Part shown: positions 5,653-6,825 of the stretch, one piece after another
How positions within the stretch are numbered: position 1 is the stretch's first letter
How the letters are laid out: every line of letters begins with the position of its first letter
DNA from: Clostridia bacterium
GTDB taxonomy: Bacteria > Bacillota > Clostridia > Christensenellales > Borkfalkiaceae
Assembly (NCBI GenBank): GCA_029063275.1
Contig: JAIDOO010000123.1
Coordinates: 1 to 6,825, forward strand
Length of the DNA: 6,825 bases
Direction of reading: 5' to 3'
The notes under the pieces: model-generated
What the model was told of the DNA's origin: nothing
Seen by the model: only the letters and a program-made list of their open reading frames with translations
Databases searched by the model: none
Position numbers and translations under genes: made by a program

Positions 5653-6825
5653 ATGGGTAAAACAGTAAAAATTTCGGGACCGCTGATTATAGCAGAGGAC
5701 ATGGCGGACAGCAAAATGTTCGACGTCGTTCGAGTGTCCGACAAAGGGCTTATAGGCGAAATTATAGAGCTTCGCGGCGACAAAGCTTCGATTCAGGTCT
5801 ATGAAGAAACTTCGGGCTTAGGACCGGGGGAAGAAGTCGTTTCCACGGGCGAGCCCCTTTCGGCTGAGCTTGCGCCGGGACTTATTTCGGGTATATTCGA
5901 CGGAATACAGCGTCCCTTGACCACCCTTTATTTCAAATACGGATCACGCATATCGAGAGGCGTTTCGGTCAACCGTCTTGACAGGGATAAAAAGTGGCAT
6001 TTCGTGCCCCGTGTAAAAGTAGGCGATACCGTCGGCGAGGGCGATATTCTTGGCACGGTGCAGGAAACCGAAATTATCGAACACAGAATTTTAGTTCCCA
6101 ACGGAATGAGCGGACAGGTTACCGCAATCGAAGAAGGGGATTTTACCATAGAGCAGACGGTTGCGACTCTGCGTACGCAGAGCGGAAAACGCAATGTTTG
6201 TATGCTGAGAAAATGGCCTGTCCGTCGAGGCAGACCTTACCGCGAAAAGCTTTCGCCCGCGTCGCCTATGATTACCGGTCAGAGGGTTGTAGATACCCTT
6301 TTCCCCATAGCGCGCGGAGGCGTTGCCGCCGTTCCCGGTCCATTCGGAAGCGGCAAAACAGTCGTACAGCACCAGCTTGCAAAATGGGCTGACGCTGATA
6401 TTATAGTCTACGTCGGCTGCGGCGAGCGCGGTAACGAGATGACCGACGTTTTAAACGAATTCCCCGCATTAAAGGACCCCAAAACGGGCGAACCGATTAT
6501 GAAGAGAACGGTGCTTATCGCAAACACTTCCGATATGCCCGTAGCCGCCAGGGAAGCTTCTATTTATACTGGTATCACTATTGCGGAGTATTTCCGCGAT
6601 ATGGGTTATAACGTTGCTATTATGGCAGACTCGACTTCGCGCTGGGCGGAAGCTCTGCGCGAAATGAGCGGAAGATTAGAGGAAATGCCCGGCGACGAGG
6701 GCTATCCCGCGTATCTTTCAAGCCGTCTCGCGGAGTTTTACGAGAGGGCGGGCATCGTCAGAATTTTGGGCGACGGAAACAGAACGGGCTCGGTAACGGC
6801 AATAGGCGCGGTATCTCCTCCCGGC
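5653..6825 (+). CDS. ntpA: V/A-type ATPase catalytic subunit A (3' end outside window)
   Basis: The catalytic subunit, three per head, that hydrolyses or makes ATP at the interface with subunit B. The visible 391 residues are about two thirds of a normal protein (roughly 590) and run in frame to the window edge with no stop. The N-terminal beta-barrel covers about 1-70. The bulge insertion that separates A-type from F-type beta subunits covers about 112-188. The P-loop GPFGSGKT is at 229-236 with catalytic-site K235 and T236. The catalytic glutamate is E258 in GCGERGNEM, and Walker B is in [11 protein letters not shown] (D326). The frame ends in the conserved AVSPPG. All residues needed for catalysis that can be seen are intact. 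AGAGG five bases upstream supports the ATG. Subunits B and D should follow. Confidence 0.98.
   Translation, partial: MGKTVKISGPLIIAEDMADSKMFDVVRVSDKGLIGEIIELRGDKASIQVYEETSGLGPGEEVVSTGEPLSAELAPGLISGIFDGIQRPLTTLYFKYGSRISRGVSVNRLDRDKKWHFVPRVKVGDTVGEGDILGTVQETEIIEHRILVPNGMSGQVTAIEEGDFTIEQTVATLRTQSGKRNVCMLRKWPVRRGRPYREKLSPASPMITGQRVVDTLFPIARGGVAAVPGPFGSGKTVVQHQLAKWADADIIVYVGCGERGNEMTDVLNEFPALKDPKTGEPIMKRTVLIANTSDMPVAAREASIYTGITIAEYFRDMGYNVAIMADSTSRWAEALREMSGRLEEMPGDEGYPAYLSSRLAEFYERAGIVRILGDGNRTGSVTAIGAVSPPG

Noticed and set aside
5994..6392. A 132-residue plus-strand open frame in another frame of subunit A
   Set aside because: It overlaps the bulge and P-loop region of the catalytic subunit. 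The translation is Arg-rich and low quality, whereas the subunit A frame carries every expected motif.
1..6825. Mobile elements, CRISPR arrays, tRNA or rRNA genes
   Set aside because: No transposase, integrase, terminal repeats, spaced direct repeats or structural RNA could be recognised, and the window is almost wholly filled by the PII-like and ATPase genes.

Overview
The window reads as chromosomal DNA from an anaerobic, Gram-positive-type bacterium, most likely an uncultured member of the Clostridia/Bacillota. This rests on strong AGGAGG-type ribosome binding sites, AT-rich gaps with a near-consensus extended -10 promoter, and a V-type (not F-type) ATPase cluster in the order known from Enterococcus hirae. 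It is an inference from style and gene content; no rRNA or species marker is present. All genes are on the + strand.

Region 1 (1-811) is the end of an operon for two different PII-fold proteins. The first is cut by the left edge of the window. The second follows after one base and has its own strong ribosome binding site and an unusual glutamate-rich tail. A textbook rho-independent terminator closes the unit at 774-811.

Region 2 (812-928) is a short AT-rich gap. It holds a well-formed promoter (TTGCAA, 17-base spacer, extended -10 TGG-TAAAAT), a small set of related inverted half-sites around the -10 and start, and a leader of only about 30 bases.

Region 3 (929 to the right edge) is a V/A-type ATPase operon in the order H(F)-I-K-E-C-F(G)-A. 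These are the stalk helix protein, membrane stator a/I, proteolipid c/K, stalk E, rotor socket C/d, central-stalk F and catalytic A. Subunit A is cut by the right edge at residue 391 of roughly 590, so B and D are expected just outside. The genes are tightly packed (14-base overlap to 48-base gap). All parts of the machine encoded here look intact: the catalytic P-loop and Glu in A, the stator Arg in I and the ion-binding Glu in K.

The most informative detail is in the proteolipid. Every residue known to bind sodium in the E. hirae rotor ring (Leu61, Thr64, Gln65, Gln110, Glu139, plus the supporting Tyr68) has its counterpart at a constant offset of seven, so the enzyme is predicted to move Na+. 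The protein is a fused double hairpin with one carboxylate, the layout usual for ATP-driven pumps. Nothing here is a clearly new system. The least explained elements are the divergent PII pair and the dyads over the ATPase promoter.
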